From Treponema sp. UBA3813 (GTDB taxonomy: Bacteria > Spirochaetota > Spirochaetia > Treponematales > Treponemataceae): DNA of 44,156 nucleotides. Position 1 is the first letter of the stretch. The number at the start of each line of letters is the position of its first letter. Where the stretch lies: NCBI GenBank assembly GCA_002368605.1, contig DFEB01000007.1, positions 1 to 44,156 on the forward strand. The letters are read 5' to 3'. Position numbers and translations under genes: made by a program. Positions 33,152 to 41,726 of this stretch are shown piece after piece. Under the pieces are notes generated by a model. The model saw only the letters and a program-made list of their open reading frames with translations, was not told the origin of the DNA and did no database searches.

Positions 33152-34270
33152 ATGGCAAAAGTAGAGCTTAAGGGCGTAACAAAAGTTTACGACGGCAATG
33201 TTTTGGCTGTAGAAAAGTCAAACGTAACAATCGAAGACCGCGAATTCTGTGTATTCGTAGGTCCGTCTGGATGTGGTAAATCTACTACACTCCGTATGGT
33301 TGCTGGTCTTGAAGACATCACTGAAGGTGAGCTTCTTATCGACGGCGAGTTGATGAACGATGTTCCGCCAAAAGACCGCAATATCGCAATGGTATTCCAG
33401 AACTACGCTCTTTACCCTCACATGACCGTATTTGACAACATGGCATTCGGTCTCAAAATCCGCAAAGAGCCAAAAATCGAAATTCAGCGCAAAGTCGAAG
33501 AAGCTGCAAAAATGCTTGACTTGACTCAGTATCTTGACCGCAAACCGAAGGCACTCTCTGGTGGTCAGCGTCAGCGTGTTGCTGTAGGACGAGCAATCGT
33601 TCGTTCTCCAAAAGTATTCTTGTTCGACGAGCCTCTTTCTAACCTCGACGCAAAACTCCGTGTTACAATGCGTGGTGAGATTTCTTCACTCCATCACCGC
33701 TTGCAGGCAACAATGATTTATGTAACCCATGACCAGGTCGAAGCTATGACTATGGGTACAAAAATCGTCGTTATGTCTGAAAAACGAATCCAGCAGATTG
33801 GTGAGCCACTCTATCTTTACAATCACCCAATCAACAAGTTCGTCGCAGGCTTCATCGGTACACCACCAATGAACTTCTTCCGCCTCACAATCGAAGAAAA
33901 AGACGGCAAAGTTATCGCAAACGAAGGTTCATTCACTCTCGTTCCAACAGAAGCTCAGCAGAAACACCTCAAGGCTTATGTCGGAAAAGAAGTTACATTC
34001 GGTATCCGCCCAGAGGACTTGCACTATCAGGCAGCTCCAGCTGCAGAGAACAACATGCAGGTTAAAGTCACAAACAAAGAGCCTCTCGGTGCCGAGACAC
34101 ATGTCTTCGTTCAGGTTAAGGACGCAAACATCGTAGCAAAAGTTGCTCCAGAAGTAGTTGTCCAGCTTGGCGATACCATCAACTTCACTCCAGATATGGA
34201 AAAAGCAAAATTCTTCGACCTCGAAACAGAAATCAACATCTGTGAACCAGAGATCGAGAAGAAGTGGTAG
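33152..34270 (+). CDS. Sugar ABC transporter ATP-binding protein (MsmK/UgpC/MalK type)
   Basis: 372 residues from ATG 33152 behind AGGAGG. Walker A 37-45 (GPSGCGKST), Q-loop FQNYALYPH, signature LSGGQ 135-139, Walker B ending D159-E160, switch H193, then a C-terminal TOBE/OB region with TFGIRPEDL. It energises binding-protein-dependent uptake of oligosaccharides or glycerol phosphate. No permease or binding protein is adjacent, so it probably serves several transporters in trans, as MsmK does. Strong codon bias and a strong ribosome binding site fit high expression. Confidence 0.94.
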   Translation: MAKVELKGVTKVYDGNVLAVEKSNVTIEDREFCVFVGPSGCGKSTTLRMVAGLEDITEGELLIDGELMNDVPPKDRNIAMVFQNYALYPHMTVFDNMAFGLKIRKEPKIEIQRKVEEAAKMLDLTQYLDRKPKALSGGQRQRVAVGRAIVRSPKVFLFDEPLSNLDAKLRVTMRGEISSLHHRLQATMIYVTHDQVEAMTMGTKIVVMSEKRIQQIGEPLYLYNHPINKFVAGFIGTPPMNFFRLTIEEKDGKVIANEGSFTLVPTEAQQKHLKAYVGKEVTFGIRPEDLHYQAAPAAENNMQVKVTNKEPLGAETHVFVQVKDANIVAKVAPEVVVQLGDTINFTPDMEKAKFFDLETEINICEPEIEKKW

Positions 34271-34292
34271 TCTTTTAGAAAGATAGCTGGTT

Positions 34293-34327
34293 TCCCCTGC
34301 AAGTTTTTCTTGTAGGGGATTTTTTTT
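34293..34327 (+). terminator. Intrinsic terminator of the ABC ATPase gene
   Basis: TCCCCTGCAAG with CTTGTAGGGGA (one G-U), then eight T. The -35 box of the next gene lies inside its right arm. Confidence 0.88.
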
Positions 34328-34338
34328 GCATGTATAAT
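34310..34338 (+). promoter_or_regulatory. Promoter overlapping a terminator, giving a leaderless mRNA
   Basis: TTGTAG (34310-34315), 17 bp, TATAAT (34333-34338), then 6 nt to GTG 34345. The predicted transcription start coincides with that GTG. Confidence 0.6.
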
Positions 34339-34344
34339 TACATT

Positions 34345-35172
34345 GTGAAAAAGAAGTCACTCCTTTTCTTTTTTCTGATTTTTTCTGCGATTATTCTCTT
34401 GACTTATTTGCTTGTAAGCAAGACCGTGATGACTGCTGACAAAGTTGCCTATAAGTCGTCATTAAATCTTTATTTTAACGGCCGTTATCTTACGGACAAA
34501 GAACTTTCAAAACTCCCTGAAGTCAAAATCAACTTTAATAATTACGATTCATTGAGCCATGTGTTTCCCCAAGATGGGTTGGAATCAGTTTACAGGTTAA
34601 GTCACTATTACAATTACAACAGTAAATTTTTTCGAATGGAAGTGGACTCAAGCGGCAAACAATGGGTCCATCTTTCAATGGATGCAAAGGAATATGCACA
34701 GGGGCATAAGCATCTTAAGAATTATCTGAGAACGCAAAAATTTTTGTCTATAGAAAATCCATTTTCCTATAATTTTAGTTTCTGTTTTTTCACTGACAAA
34801 ACTAACGAGAGCGTTCAGATTTTTCATGTTTTTGTTTACGCCCCCATTAAAAAATCTGTGTTTCAAATTGTCTGTAAAAATGGACTTGTGACAGTAAAAT
34901 TCCCTGTGGAATTAAATGAAAAATCATTTGAGTCAGAAACAATCGTCCTTGGTGCTTATAGTCTGGGTGATGTCGGAAAAATTTCAGTTCAATCTGACGG
35001 AAAAACCGTGCTGATTTATTACAACGAAAAACTGGTTTTTGATAAAGATATTCTGCCAGAAATCACAAAAAACAATGCTCCATTCTATATTGCCAATGGT
35101 CTTTACCCTGCCGAAGGAAGTCAAGGATTCAGTGAGATTTTCCTCAGTGATATAGATTACAGCGGCAGATAG
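34345..35172 (+). CDS. Membrane-anchored protein of unknown function
   Basis: 275 residues from GTG 34345. An in-frame ATG at 34330 lies upstream of the -10 box and would not be in the transcript if the predicted promoter is used. The N-terminus (KKKSLLFFF, then a helix to about residue 27) is a signal anchor or uncleaved signal. The rest is extracytoplasmic, rich in Phe, Tyr and Ser, with beta-like spacing. No domain is recognised. It ends 2 bp from the convergent response-regulator gene. Confidence 0.75.
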   Translation: MKKKSLLFFFLIFSAIILLTYLLVSKTVMTADKVAYKSSLNLYFNGRYLTDKELSKLPEVKINFNNYDSLSHVFPQDGLESVYRLSHYYNYNSKFFRMEVDSSGKQWVHLSMDAKEYAQGHKHLKNYLRTQKFLSIENPFSYNFSFCFFTDKTNESVQIFHVFVYAPIKKSVFQIVCKNGLVTVKFPVELNEKSFESETIVLGAYSLGDVGKISVQSDGKTVLIYYNEKLVFDKDILPEITKNNAPFYIANGLYPAEGSQGFSEIFLSDIDYSGR

Positions 35173-35174
35173 TA

Positions 35175-35786
35175 TTATTTAAATCGAGAAATCAGATCTT
35201 CCCGATAGGAAATGCCCAGTTTCTCGTATATCCTGGAAACATAAATTTCTGCCGAGTGACGGGAAATGTTAAGTTTTTCGGAAATTTCGTCATTGTCAAG
35301 CCCGTTGATTATCTCTTCAAAAACGCTTCTTTCTCTCTTTGTTAAGAATCGAGTCGCATCGAGGGCTTTTTGAACTTTGGGAGCAATTTCTTTTTGGATA
35401 TATTGATTGCCGGATTGTACAGAATCCAGACATTTTAAGAATTCTTCCTCAGAGACTGATTTTGAAATATAGCCGGAAGCACCACATTCTTTGGCAAGCA
35501 TGGCATAGCCTGTCATTTCGAACATTGAGTAGACGATTGTTTTTATTTGCGGAAAGTTTGTGCTCATCTCTTTGATAAAATCAAAACTTTGTTCGTTCTT
35601 TAGTTGAACATCACAAATTACTATTTCGGGAAGGCTCTCAAGGGATGAAGATTTGAAAAAAGACCTAGCCTCTTTTGTGTCGGTGGCGGTAGCCAGCACT
35701 TTCCATTTTGTGTTTTCATCTAGCCAGCTTTTTAGTGCTCTTCCCAGCATTTCATGGTCATCAATAATGAAGAGTGTGTTTTTCAT
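35175..35786 (-). CDS. NarL/FixJ-type response regulator
   Basis: 203 residues. Receiver domain 1-120 with acidic pocket D9-D10, phospho-acceptor D59 (IVICDVQL) and K109 (GYISKS). LuxR-type helix-turn-helix about 143-203 (LTKRERSVFEEIINGLDNDEISEKLNISR). It binds DNA on phosphorylation by the adjacent kinase, whose stop codon overlaps its ATG (ATGA), so the pair is translationally coupled. A likely target is the palindrome at 37085, upstream of its own operon and of the divergent lipoprotein. Confidence 0.94.
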   Translation of the reverse strand: MKNTLFIIDDHEMLGRALKSWLDENTKWKVLATATDTKEARSFFKSSSLESLPEIVICDVQLKNEQSFDFIKEMSTNFPQIKTIVYSMFEMTGYAMLAKECGASGYISKSVSEEEFLKCLDSVQSGNQYIQKEIAPKVQKALDATRFLTKRERSVFEEIINGLDNDEISEKLNISRHSAEIYVSRIYEKLGISYREDLISRFK

Positions 35787-36982
35787 AAGCCTTTCCTGTT
35801 TTTTTCGATATTATCTGGAAGCTTTATGATGATTTCCGTTCCGTCGTTCTCTTCGCTGATAATCTGAAGAATTGCGCCGATTGATTCTGCCCGGCTTTTC
35901 ATTGAATGAAGCCCAAAATGCATTTCTTTTCCTTCCTGAAGGATTTTTTGCGGAATTCCGATTCCGTCATCGGTGACATAAATTACACTTCCATCAAAGC
36001 CTTTTTCGTGCCCGATTACTACGGAACAGCAAGTTGCCTCAGAATGATTCTTGATATTTACAAGGGCTTCCTGTACGATTCTGAAAATATTAAGGAGAAT
36101 TTTCTGGTCCTTAATGGGCGTTATGTTTTCATCAGAGCGGAAACTGCACTGAATTTTTCCGTTGAATTCAGAATTGAACTTGTTGCAGAGAAATTCCATT
36201 AGGTTTTCCAGCTGAACGGATGATTTTTTGAGTTTTAAGTCTGGGGGAATGAGGTCGTAGCATATATTCCTCAGTTCTTGAATGCAATTTGTGCAAAGGT
36301 TGACAATATGATTTTTTTTGGAAATTAAATCTTCGCCTGTTTTTATATGTTCTGCTTCAAATTGTATGGTTCTGATTTCTTGAGCTATTGTGTCGTGGAG
36401 TTCATTTGAAATCTGGCCTCGCTCGTTTTCGATGGCGTTTAGAACCGTGTCTGTGAATTTTCGGTTTTCGGAAAGCTCTTTTTTCGTCTGCTTAGATTTA
36501 AAGTGGAGAAAAATAAGAAGAGTTATGAAAATAACTAGAAGAAGCAAGGCGAAAAGAATCAAATAAAAGCGGTTTTTTATGGACTGGCTGTAAAATTTTG
36601 TGTTGAATTCAGACAGTTTGAGGAGATTCTGGTTGATATCAGTGGCAACTCGGACAAAATCGCCGTAATTCTCATCAGGTTCTATTCTTTTTAGAAGTTG
36701 TATATTTGTTTTTAGCCTCTGAACTAAAAGATAGTAATCCCTGGATTTTTTGCAATAATCCTTGTATTGCTTTGATTCTATGTATTGAAAGCAAACGGAC
36801 TCAAAGGATTCCGCTGACTGCTTGAAAAGGGAATAGTTTCCAGTTGTTATGAATGATTCAAGGTCATTCGCAAACTCATAGCCACCCTCGAATAATTTTT
36901 GGCTGTCGCTTAAATAATCTTCTGAAGCAAAAATAGGTGATATAAAAATTGATGTTAAAAGAAGACAGTAGAATAGTTTCAT
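35783..36982 (-). CDS. Sensor histidine kinase (HisKA_3 type)
   Basis: 399 residues from ATG 36982, which begins a clear signal peptide (MKLFYCLLLTSIF, ending FASED). An upstream ATG at 37006 is possible. A mostly helical periplasmic sensor of about 115 residues, unlike any family I know, is followed by a membrane helix (about 138-161) and HisKA_3 with H196 in NELHDTIAQE. The ATPase domain has EALVNIKNHS, DDGIGIP and HFGLHSMKSRAES. It is the cognate kinase for the downstream regulator. No Shine-Dalgarno is obvious. Confidence 0.9.
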   Translation of the reverse strand: MKLFYCLLLTSIFISPIFASEDYLSDSQKLFEGGYEFANDLESFITTGNYSLFKQSAESFESVCFQYIESKQYKDYCKKSRDYYLLVQRLKTNIQLLKRIEPDENYGDFVRVATDINQNLLKLSEFNTKFYSQSIKNRFYLILFALLLLVIFITLLIFLHFKSKQTKKELSENRKFTDTVLNAIENERGQISNELHDTIAQEIRTIQFEAEHIKTGEDLISKKNHIVNLCTNCIQELRNICYDLIPPDLKLKKSSVQLENLMEFLCNKFNSEFNGKIQCSFRSDENITPIKDQKILLNIFRIVQEALVNIKNHSEATCCSVVIGHEKGFDGSVIYVTDDGIGIPQKILQEGKEMHFGLHSMKSRAESIGAILQIISEENDGTEIIIKLPDNIEKNRKGL

Positions 36983-37084
36983 CTCAAGGATGATTATTTT
37001 TACCATGAAATCGACGGAAAAACAATAGAAGTTTTCTCTATCGCCTTCTGAAAGTGCTTGGTTTATAATTTTCAATTAACTTAT

Positions 37085-37097
37085 GTACTAATAGTAC
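37085..37097. promoter_or_regulatory. Perfect palindrome between divergent genes, candidate operator
   Basis: GTACTA-A-TAGTAC in the gap between the sensor kinase and the divergent lipoprotein. LuxR-type regulators bind such short dyads. The assignment to the adjacent regulator is inference. Confidence 0.5.
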
Positions 37098-37115
37098 TGT
37101 AAATAGGGGAAAAAT

Positions 37116-38765
37116 ATGAAACTAGCTAAAAAACTGATGTTTTCATTCGTAATGGTTTTTGCCTTTCTTTTATTGTCATGCGCTAATGAGGATGAAAAAT
37201 ACGAAACACCAGCTTCTGTAGATTATTCCAATGTTGCAGAAGGCGATATGCTTACAATTGACGGAGTAGAGTATGTTGTTCTTGCAAATACATATAAGTC
37301 ATCTTCTTCTCGTTCAATTGTTGAATCTTCACGAAGAGTAAACCTTAGCGGTAATTTCAGTGAAAAAGTAAAGGATTTGGTCTATCGCTATATGGACTTA
37401 GCGGATGTAAAGACAATGCTTTCTGAGATAGGAGTCACAGAATACATACAAGTATGGTCTGTGAGCGCAAGCCAGAATCAGATTTACCAAAAAGATGGAA
37501 AAATAATTGCATCTGACTACCTGTATTTTTACAATAAAAACGGCATACGAATCGCAAACTTGCAACTTAGATGGACTTCAGAGAAGTTGTATGCGGCAAT
37601 AAATCCTTCTGATACAACCCCTATTGCATTTTTTGAAAGTGAAGCTGGACTTTCCAAAAATAATTCAGAAGCAGATGCGGACTATAACTATACTGATTCT
37701 GATGTTGATATTGATAAATTTGCCGAGTTCAGAAAAAACTATGATGCTCAGGCTATTGTCGTTCGTTCCTCTCCAGAGAATGTGAGTGCGAGCCGAATTA
37801 CTGAAAAGAGAAGGGCTGATTCTGGTTTTACATATACAAACGAAGGAAAAGTTAAGAGCTACGCCCTGAGTGACAGAGAAAGCTATACCGTATACGCACT
37901 TTATCACTGGATTGATTCGGAGGCGCGCTCAAGCCTTAAATACAGTCCTGAAAAGACTTCTGGAACAAACAAAAGTTTTTATTTTGCCCTTAATCAGGCT
38001 AATAAAGATATGAAGGAAATATACAGAGCCTCTGAAAGTATTACTGATTTAACTGATACTTCAGCTCCTGGAAAAGTTAAGGTAACAGTAAAATCTACTG
38101 GAATGGGGTCAAAATCTGCTGATCCAAAATCAACAGAAAGCACAAACTCCATTGATGTAGAAAGTTTCTCAGGCTCTTCGACAAAAACACTAATCGCTTT
38201 TGCTACCCAGATTTCTGGTTCAGCTATAACTTCTCCTGTAAAGTATAGGATAAAAATTAAAGAAAAGAACTATAAAAAAGAAAAATCATTTTTGGAGCAA
38301 AGCGTAGAAGTGGAAAAATACGAATATGATTCAGTGGCTTCCGAAAGTTCCGGTTCACCTGTGTTTGCCAGCACCTCTACTTCGTTAAAAAAGGAAGAAA
38401 GCATCCAATACACCATGGCTGAAGCAATCTCTCAGTTTATGAGCGATTATGTTTATTTCGCCACTGACACGGTTACAATCAACGAGTATGAAATTCCTTC
38501 GTATATTCTGGTGAAAGCACCTTTTCCTGAAGGAGCGGATCATAACAAGGATTACACTCTTGTAAAACTTGTACCAGAAGAAAAAAGCGTAACTGTTGGT
38601 AGCACAGAACATGCGGCTTTCGTATACAACCTGGAGCAAAGTGAAACTGTAAGCGGAGTAAGCGGAATGAAAGTTCCGTCATTTGTAAAGACTTATTCAG
38701 ATGCTTTTGAGAAAGTTTTCGGTTCTGGCTATCAGAATGACGCAGCTTTCCCATCGGCATCGTAA
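37116..38765 (+). CDS. Lipoprotein of unknown function next to a two-component system
   Basis: 549 residues. Lipoprotein signal with C22 (LLLSC). Ser-rich, with a conserved-looking early segment EGDMLTIDGVEYVVLANTY (about 42-60), a central linker TDTSAPGKVKVTV and a lysine/glutamate-rich region. No recognised domain. AGGGG lies 6 nt before the ATG. It is transcribed divergently from the kinase and probably controlled by that system. It could be the sensed or regulated envelope protein. A terminator follows. Confidence 0.8.
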   Translation: MKLAKKLMFSFVMVFAFLLLSCANEDEKYETPASVDYSNVAEGDMLTIDGVEYVVLANTYKSSSSRSIVESSRRVNLSGNFSEKVKDLVYRYMDLADVKTMLSEIGVTEYIQVWSVSASQNQIYQKDGKIIASDYLYFYNKNGIRIANLQLRWTSEKLYAAINPSDTTPIAFFESEAGLSKNNSEADADYNYTDSDVDIDKFAEFRKNYDAQAIVVRSSPENVSASRITEKRRADSGFTYTNEGKVKSYALSDRESYTVYALYHWIDSEARSSLKYSPEKTSGTNKSFYFALNQANKDMKEIYRASESITDLTDTSAPGKVKVTVKSTGMGSKSADPKSTESTNSIDVESFSGSSTKTLIAFATQISGSAITSPVKYRIKIKEKNYKKEKSFLEQSVEVEKYEYDSVASESSGSPVFASTSTSLKKEESIQYTMAEAISQFMSDYVYFATDTVTINEYEIPSYILVKAPFPEGADHNKDYTLVKLVPEEKSVTVGSTEHAAFVYNLEQSETVSGVSGMKVPSFVKTYSDAFEKVFGSGYQNDAAFPSAS

Positions 38766-38784
38766 AATAACCGCTAATATCACT

Positions 38785-38820
38785 AAATCCCCTGAAAGTT
38801 TTCCTTGCGGGGATTTTTTT
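38785..38820 (+). terminator. Intrinsic terminator after the lipoprotein gene
   Basis: Outer stem AAATCCCC/GGGGATTT of 8 bp, inner GAAAG/CTTGC-like pairing, and a seven-T tail. Confidence 0.82.
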
Positions 38821-38833
38821 GCAGGACATTTTT

Positions 38834-38858
38834 CTCCGTGCGCTCAGTGTACTCTGTG
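38834..38858. repeat. CTCTGTG array with 9-bp period
   Basis: CTCCGTG at 38834, CTCAGTG at 38843 and CTCTGTG at 38852, exactly 9 bp apart, then AGAAATTTTT. This closely parallels 12341-12373. Confidence 0.65.
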
Positions 38859-38867
38859 AGAAATTTT

Positions 38868-38876
38868 TGATAAAAT
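38868..38876 (+). promoter_or_regulatory. Extended -10 box seven nt before the RNase gene
   Basis: TGA-TAAAAT (38871-38876), then 7 nt (CCAATCC) to ATG 38884. No Shine-Dalgarno. Confidence 0.5.
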
Positions 38877-38883
38877 CCAATCC

Positions 38884-40791
38884 ATGAAAAAAAATTCTGT
38901 CGTGATATATAAAAATCTTCCTGCCCTTGTGGGAGAGCGGGATGGAGATAAATTTCTAGTAAACTGGTGCGTCTCTCGTGCCACTGCCTCCGGGAAAAAG
39001 GCCGTTTATGCCAGCCAGAAAGTCCGTGAAAAGGATGTGATTATTTTGTGCGAGAGCGAGGCTTCCTCAATTGATGCCCTGCTTGATTTCGCTGAATCGG
39101 CTCTGGCTGAGAATTCCGAGGTGAAAAGTCAGATTTCCGAAACCCACGAGCTTTTGCTGAGCGATGACGAGACTGCCAAAGCAGAGCAAGGCTTTAAGGA
39201 CTTGGTGGAATTGCTCCGGGGAGAGTTAAAGGCAAATGAATCATGGGGGCTTTATTCTGCCCTAAAATCCTCTTTTGAATTTGAAGAAATCCTTCGTGAC
39301 GGGCAGATTTTCTTTATTCCTCGTTCAATAGAAAAAATCGATGAACTGAAAAACAAGGCGTTTGAGAAGGAGCACGCTGAGGAAATCCGTGCGGCCTTCA
39401 TCGAGCGTCTTAAAGCCAAAAATCTTCTTCCCGAAGACTCAAAATATATGGGTGATGTTGAGGCTTTGGCTCTCGGCACCACTGACAAAAGCAAGACCAT
39501 GAAGGACGCGGGCTTTAAGGAGACTCCCGAAAAGGCTCACAAACTTCTTCTTGATACAAAAATCTGGAATATTACGCGAAATCCTTATCCGATGAGGCTT
39601 GGTTTGAGCGCAAAAAGCGCCACTGTGTCTCTTGGAACTCCTCCTGAAGAAGAAAGAATCCGCCTTCCGGGGGTGTCCTATGCCATCGACAGCCAATGGT
39701 CAACAGATCCTGACGATGCCATTGCCTTTGACGGAGAATTTTTGTGGGTTCATATAGCTGACCCGGCATCTTTTGTTGCACCGGATTCTGAAATTGACAA
39801 GGTGGCGCGGGGCAGGGGAGCGACTCTCTATCTTCCTGAAGGAACTGCCCGCATGTTGAGCGAGGATTGCCTTGAAGACTATGCCCTTGGCTTGCGGGAA
39901 GAAAGCCGTGCCCTGTCATTTAAAATCAAACTGGGTGAAAACGGTGATGTGGAAGATTGTGAGGTTTTGCGCACGATTGTTGATGTAAAGCGCCTCACTT
40001 ACGAAAAGGCTGATGAACTTAAAGACAGCCCTGAGCTAAAGCCTCTTTTTGATATCGCCCGCCGTAACGCTGAGCGACGGAGCAAGGCCGGGGCGGTGAA
40101 CATTTCTATCCCGGAAGTGCATATTTCCGTAAACCCTGAGACAAAAGAAGTGACTTTTGAGCCTGTTGCCCACTGTGAAAGCGGTGAAGTGGTTAGGGAA
40201 GCCATGGTTCTGGCAGGTGAGGGAGCTGCGAAATTTGCCTTTAAAAACAATCTGCCCTTCCCATTTATTTCTCAGGAGCTGCCTGAAATCCCGAAAGAAA
40301 TTCCAGAAGGCTTGGCCGGCCAGTTCCGCCTGCGTAAGTGTATGCGTAAGCGCAATGTTAACATTACTCCGGCAAGTCACGCGGGTTTGGGCGTTGGAAT
40401 GTATTCCCAGGTTACTTCCCCCTTGCGCCGTTACGGGGATTTACTGGGGCATGAGCAGCTCCGCGCTTTTTTGAAAGGGGAAAAACTCATTGACAAGGAC
40501 ACCATGCTCATGCGTATGAGTGAGGGGGATGCCGCCATGCAGGCCAGCAAAAAAGCCGAGCGCAACAGCCGTCAGCACTGGACTTTGGTTTACCTCTTGC
40601 AGCACCCCGACTGGCAGGGCGAGGCAATCTGTGTGGACAAGCAGGCTGGTAGAGCCTTGTATTTTATCCCCCAGTTCGGCATGGAAACTACGATTGGCGG
40701 TGAGGCTCCGGTGGATTTGAACGGAAAGGTCACCCTCAAGACTGGCAAAATCGACCTGCCCAATCTTGAAGTGACTTTTTCATTTGTATAA
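38884..40791 (+). CDS. RNase II/RNB-family exoribonuclease
   Basis: 635 residues, close to RNase II length and shorter than RNase R. The RNB catalytic segment has D269, D275, D277 and D278 (IDSQWSTDPDDA), followed by HIADPASFV. The later motif RNVNITPASHAGLGVGMYSQVTSPLRRYGDLLGHEQL is also RNB-specific. It degrades RNA 3' to 5'. The N-terminal cold-shock domains are hard to see and may be divergent. The gene has no Shine-Dalgarno and an extended -10 box seven nt before the ATG. Confidence 0.92.
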   Translation: MKKNSVVIYKNLPALVGERDGDKFLVNWCVSRATASGKKAVYASQKVREKDVIILCESEASSIDALLDFAESALAENSEVKSQISETHELLLSDDETAKAEQGFKDLVELLRGELKANESWGLYSALKSSFEFEEILRDGQIFFIPRSIEKIDELKNKAFEKEHAEEIRAAFIERLKAKNLLPEDSKYMGDVEALALGTTDKSKTMKDAGFKETPEKAHKLLLDTKIWNITRNPYPMRLGLSAKSATVSLGTPPEEERIRLPGVSYAIDSQWSTDPDDAIAFDGEFLWVHIADPASFVAPDSEIDKVARGRGATLYLPEGTARMLSEDCLEDYALGLREESRALSFKIKLGENGDVEDCEVLRTIVDVKRLTYEKADELKDSPELKPLFDIARRNAERRSKAGAVNISIPEVHISVNPETKEVTFEPVAHCESGEVVREAMVLAGEGAAKFAFKNNLPFPFISQELPEIPKEIPEGLAGQFRLRKCMRKRNVNITPASHAGLGVGMYSQVTSPLRRYGDLLGHEQLRAFLKGEKLIDKDTMLMRMSEGDAAMQASKKAERNSRQHWTLVYLLQHPDWQGEAICVDKQAGRALYFIPQFGMETTIGGEAPVDLNGKVTLKTGKIDLPNLEVTFSFV

Positions 40792-40821
40792 ATCTCTAAA
40801 AAGTTCTATTATATAGGCGAA

Positions 40822-41583
40822 TTGGAAGATTGTTATAAGATTCTCGGAGTGCGCCATGACGCTACGGCGGCAGAAATCAAGCGTGCTTACCGTCAGAAAG
40901 CGAAAGTTTTGCATCCAGATGCCTCTCAAAACTCGGCGACTACGGAAGAATTCCGCCAGCTCGTCAAAGCTTATGAGATTTTGTCTGACGCGAAGCAACG
41001 CTCTCTTTTTGATGAGTCTTATTTTATCCGCCGTTCTCAGAGCCGTTACAATCGCTCGGTAAACTCTTTTGATTACCGAAAATGGCTTTCTGCCCGTAAT
41101 GACGAAGAAAGCCGGGCAAAACTGATTTTCTTCGACCTTATGCACAACCGTGAGGACGATGCTGTGGCCGAGTTTAAGCGCATGAGCATGAATCACGCCG
41201 GCTTCCGTCTTGCAAAGTGGTTTACCCGCGAGGATTTTATGGACTACGGTTTTATCCTCGCCGAAGAGCTGGTTTTGCGTCAGGAATATTATGATGCTTT
41301 CATTCTGCTTGAACAGATTATCCGCATGGAGTATTCTTATGCCTACTTCCGCCTCTTTTTTCCGGAAGTCATGGAACTTGCGGCCAATGTGCTGAAAAAT
41401 CATCTTGAGGGCAAAATCCCCGATGAACTGGCACTGGATTGCTGGGAGCGGGCTCTGGAGCTGGGCTTTGGAAAAAACAGCGATGCGAACTTTTTACGGA
41501 AAATGGCCGCCGCCTACAAGCGCATGGGCGACACTTCCACTGCGCGGATTTGCGAAGAAGAAGCCAGAAGAATTGGCAATTAG
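40822..41583 (+). CDS. J-domain protein (DnaJ-like co-chaperone)
   Basis: 253 residues. J domain 1-65 with YKILGVRHDATAAEIKRAYR and HPD (LHPDAS), so it should stimulate a DnaK ATPase. The rest is helical without Gly/Phe or zinc-finger regions and looks like TPR-type helices (WERALELGFGKN near the C-terminus). The start is TTG at 40822, the only start in frame giving the canonical M-x-D-x-Y beginning; AGG is 5 nt upstream. It lies 30 bp after the RNase gene. It is a specialised type III J protein whose client is unknown. Confidence 0.88.
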   Translation: MEDCYKILGVRHDATAAEIKRAYRQKAKVLHPDASQNSATTEEFRQLVKAYEILSDAKQRSLFDESYFIRRSQSRYNRSVNSFDYRKWLSARNDEESRAKLIFFDLMHNREDDAVAEFKRMSMNHAGFRLAKWFTREDFMDYGFILAEELVLRQEYYDAFILLEQIIRMEYSYAYFRLFFPEVMELAANVLKNHLEGKIPDELALDCWERALELGFGKNSDANFLRKMAAAYKRMGDTSTARICEEEARRIGN

Positions 41584-41591
41584 CAATTATG

Positions 41592-41609
41592 CGCCGCATG
41601 GATGCGGCG
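41592..41609. repeat. GC-rich hairpin upstream of map
   Basis: CGCCGCAT and ATGCGGCG form a perfect 8-bp inverted repeat with a GG centre, 9 nt after the J-protein stop. First of three hairpins in this gap. Confidence 0.7.
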
Positions 41610-41614
41610 AAAAA

Positions 41615-41665
41615 GCACAGAGAGAAAATTCTGTTTGCCTTTAGGTGAACAGAATTTTCTCGTGC
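41615..41665. repeat. Long hairpin upstream of map
   Basis: Perfect 14-bp stem GAGAAAATTCTGTT (41622-41635) with AACAGAATTTTCTC (41648-41661), extended by GCAC/GTGC across a 3-nt bulge. No T-run follows, so this is probably repeat DNA or an mRNA structure. Confidence 0.75.
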
Positions 41666-41669
41666 GAAT

Positions 41670-41696
41670 AAAAAATTACAGGATGTAATTTTTTTT
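41670..41696. terminator. Bidirectional-type terminator upstream of map
   Basis: AAAAAATTACA and TGTAATTTTTT, 11 bp perfect, loop GGA, flanked by A-run and T-run. Ends 30 bp before the map start. Confidence 0.7.
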
Positions 41697-41726
41697 CGAA
41701 AAACAGTCAAGGAGATATAGATTTTT

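Noticed and set aside
36983-37075. Longer start for the sensor kinase
   Set aside because: The extra residues precede a clear signal peptide and lack a ribosome binding site; 37006 remains a minor alternative.
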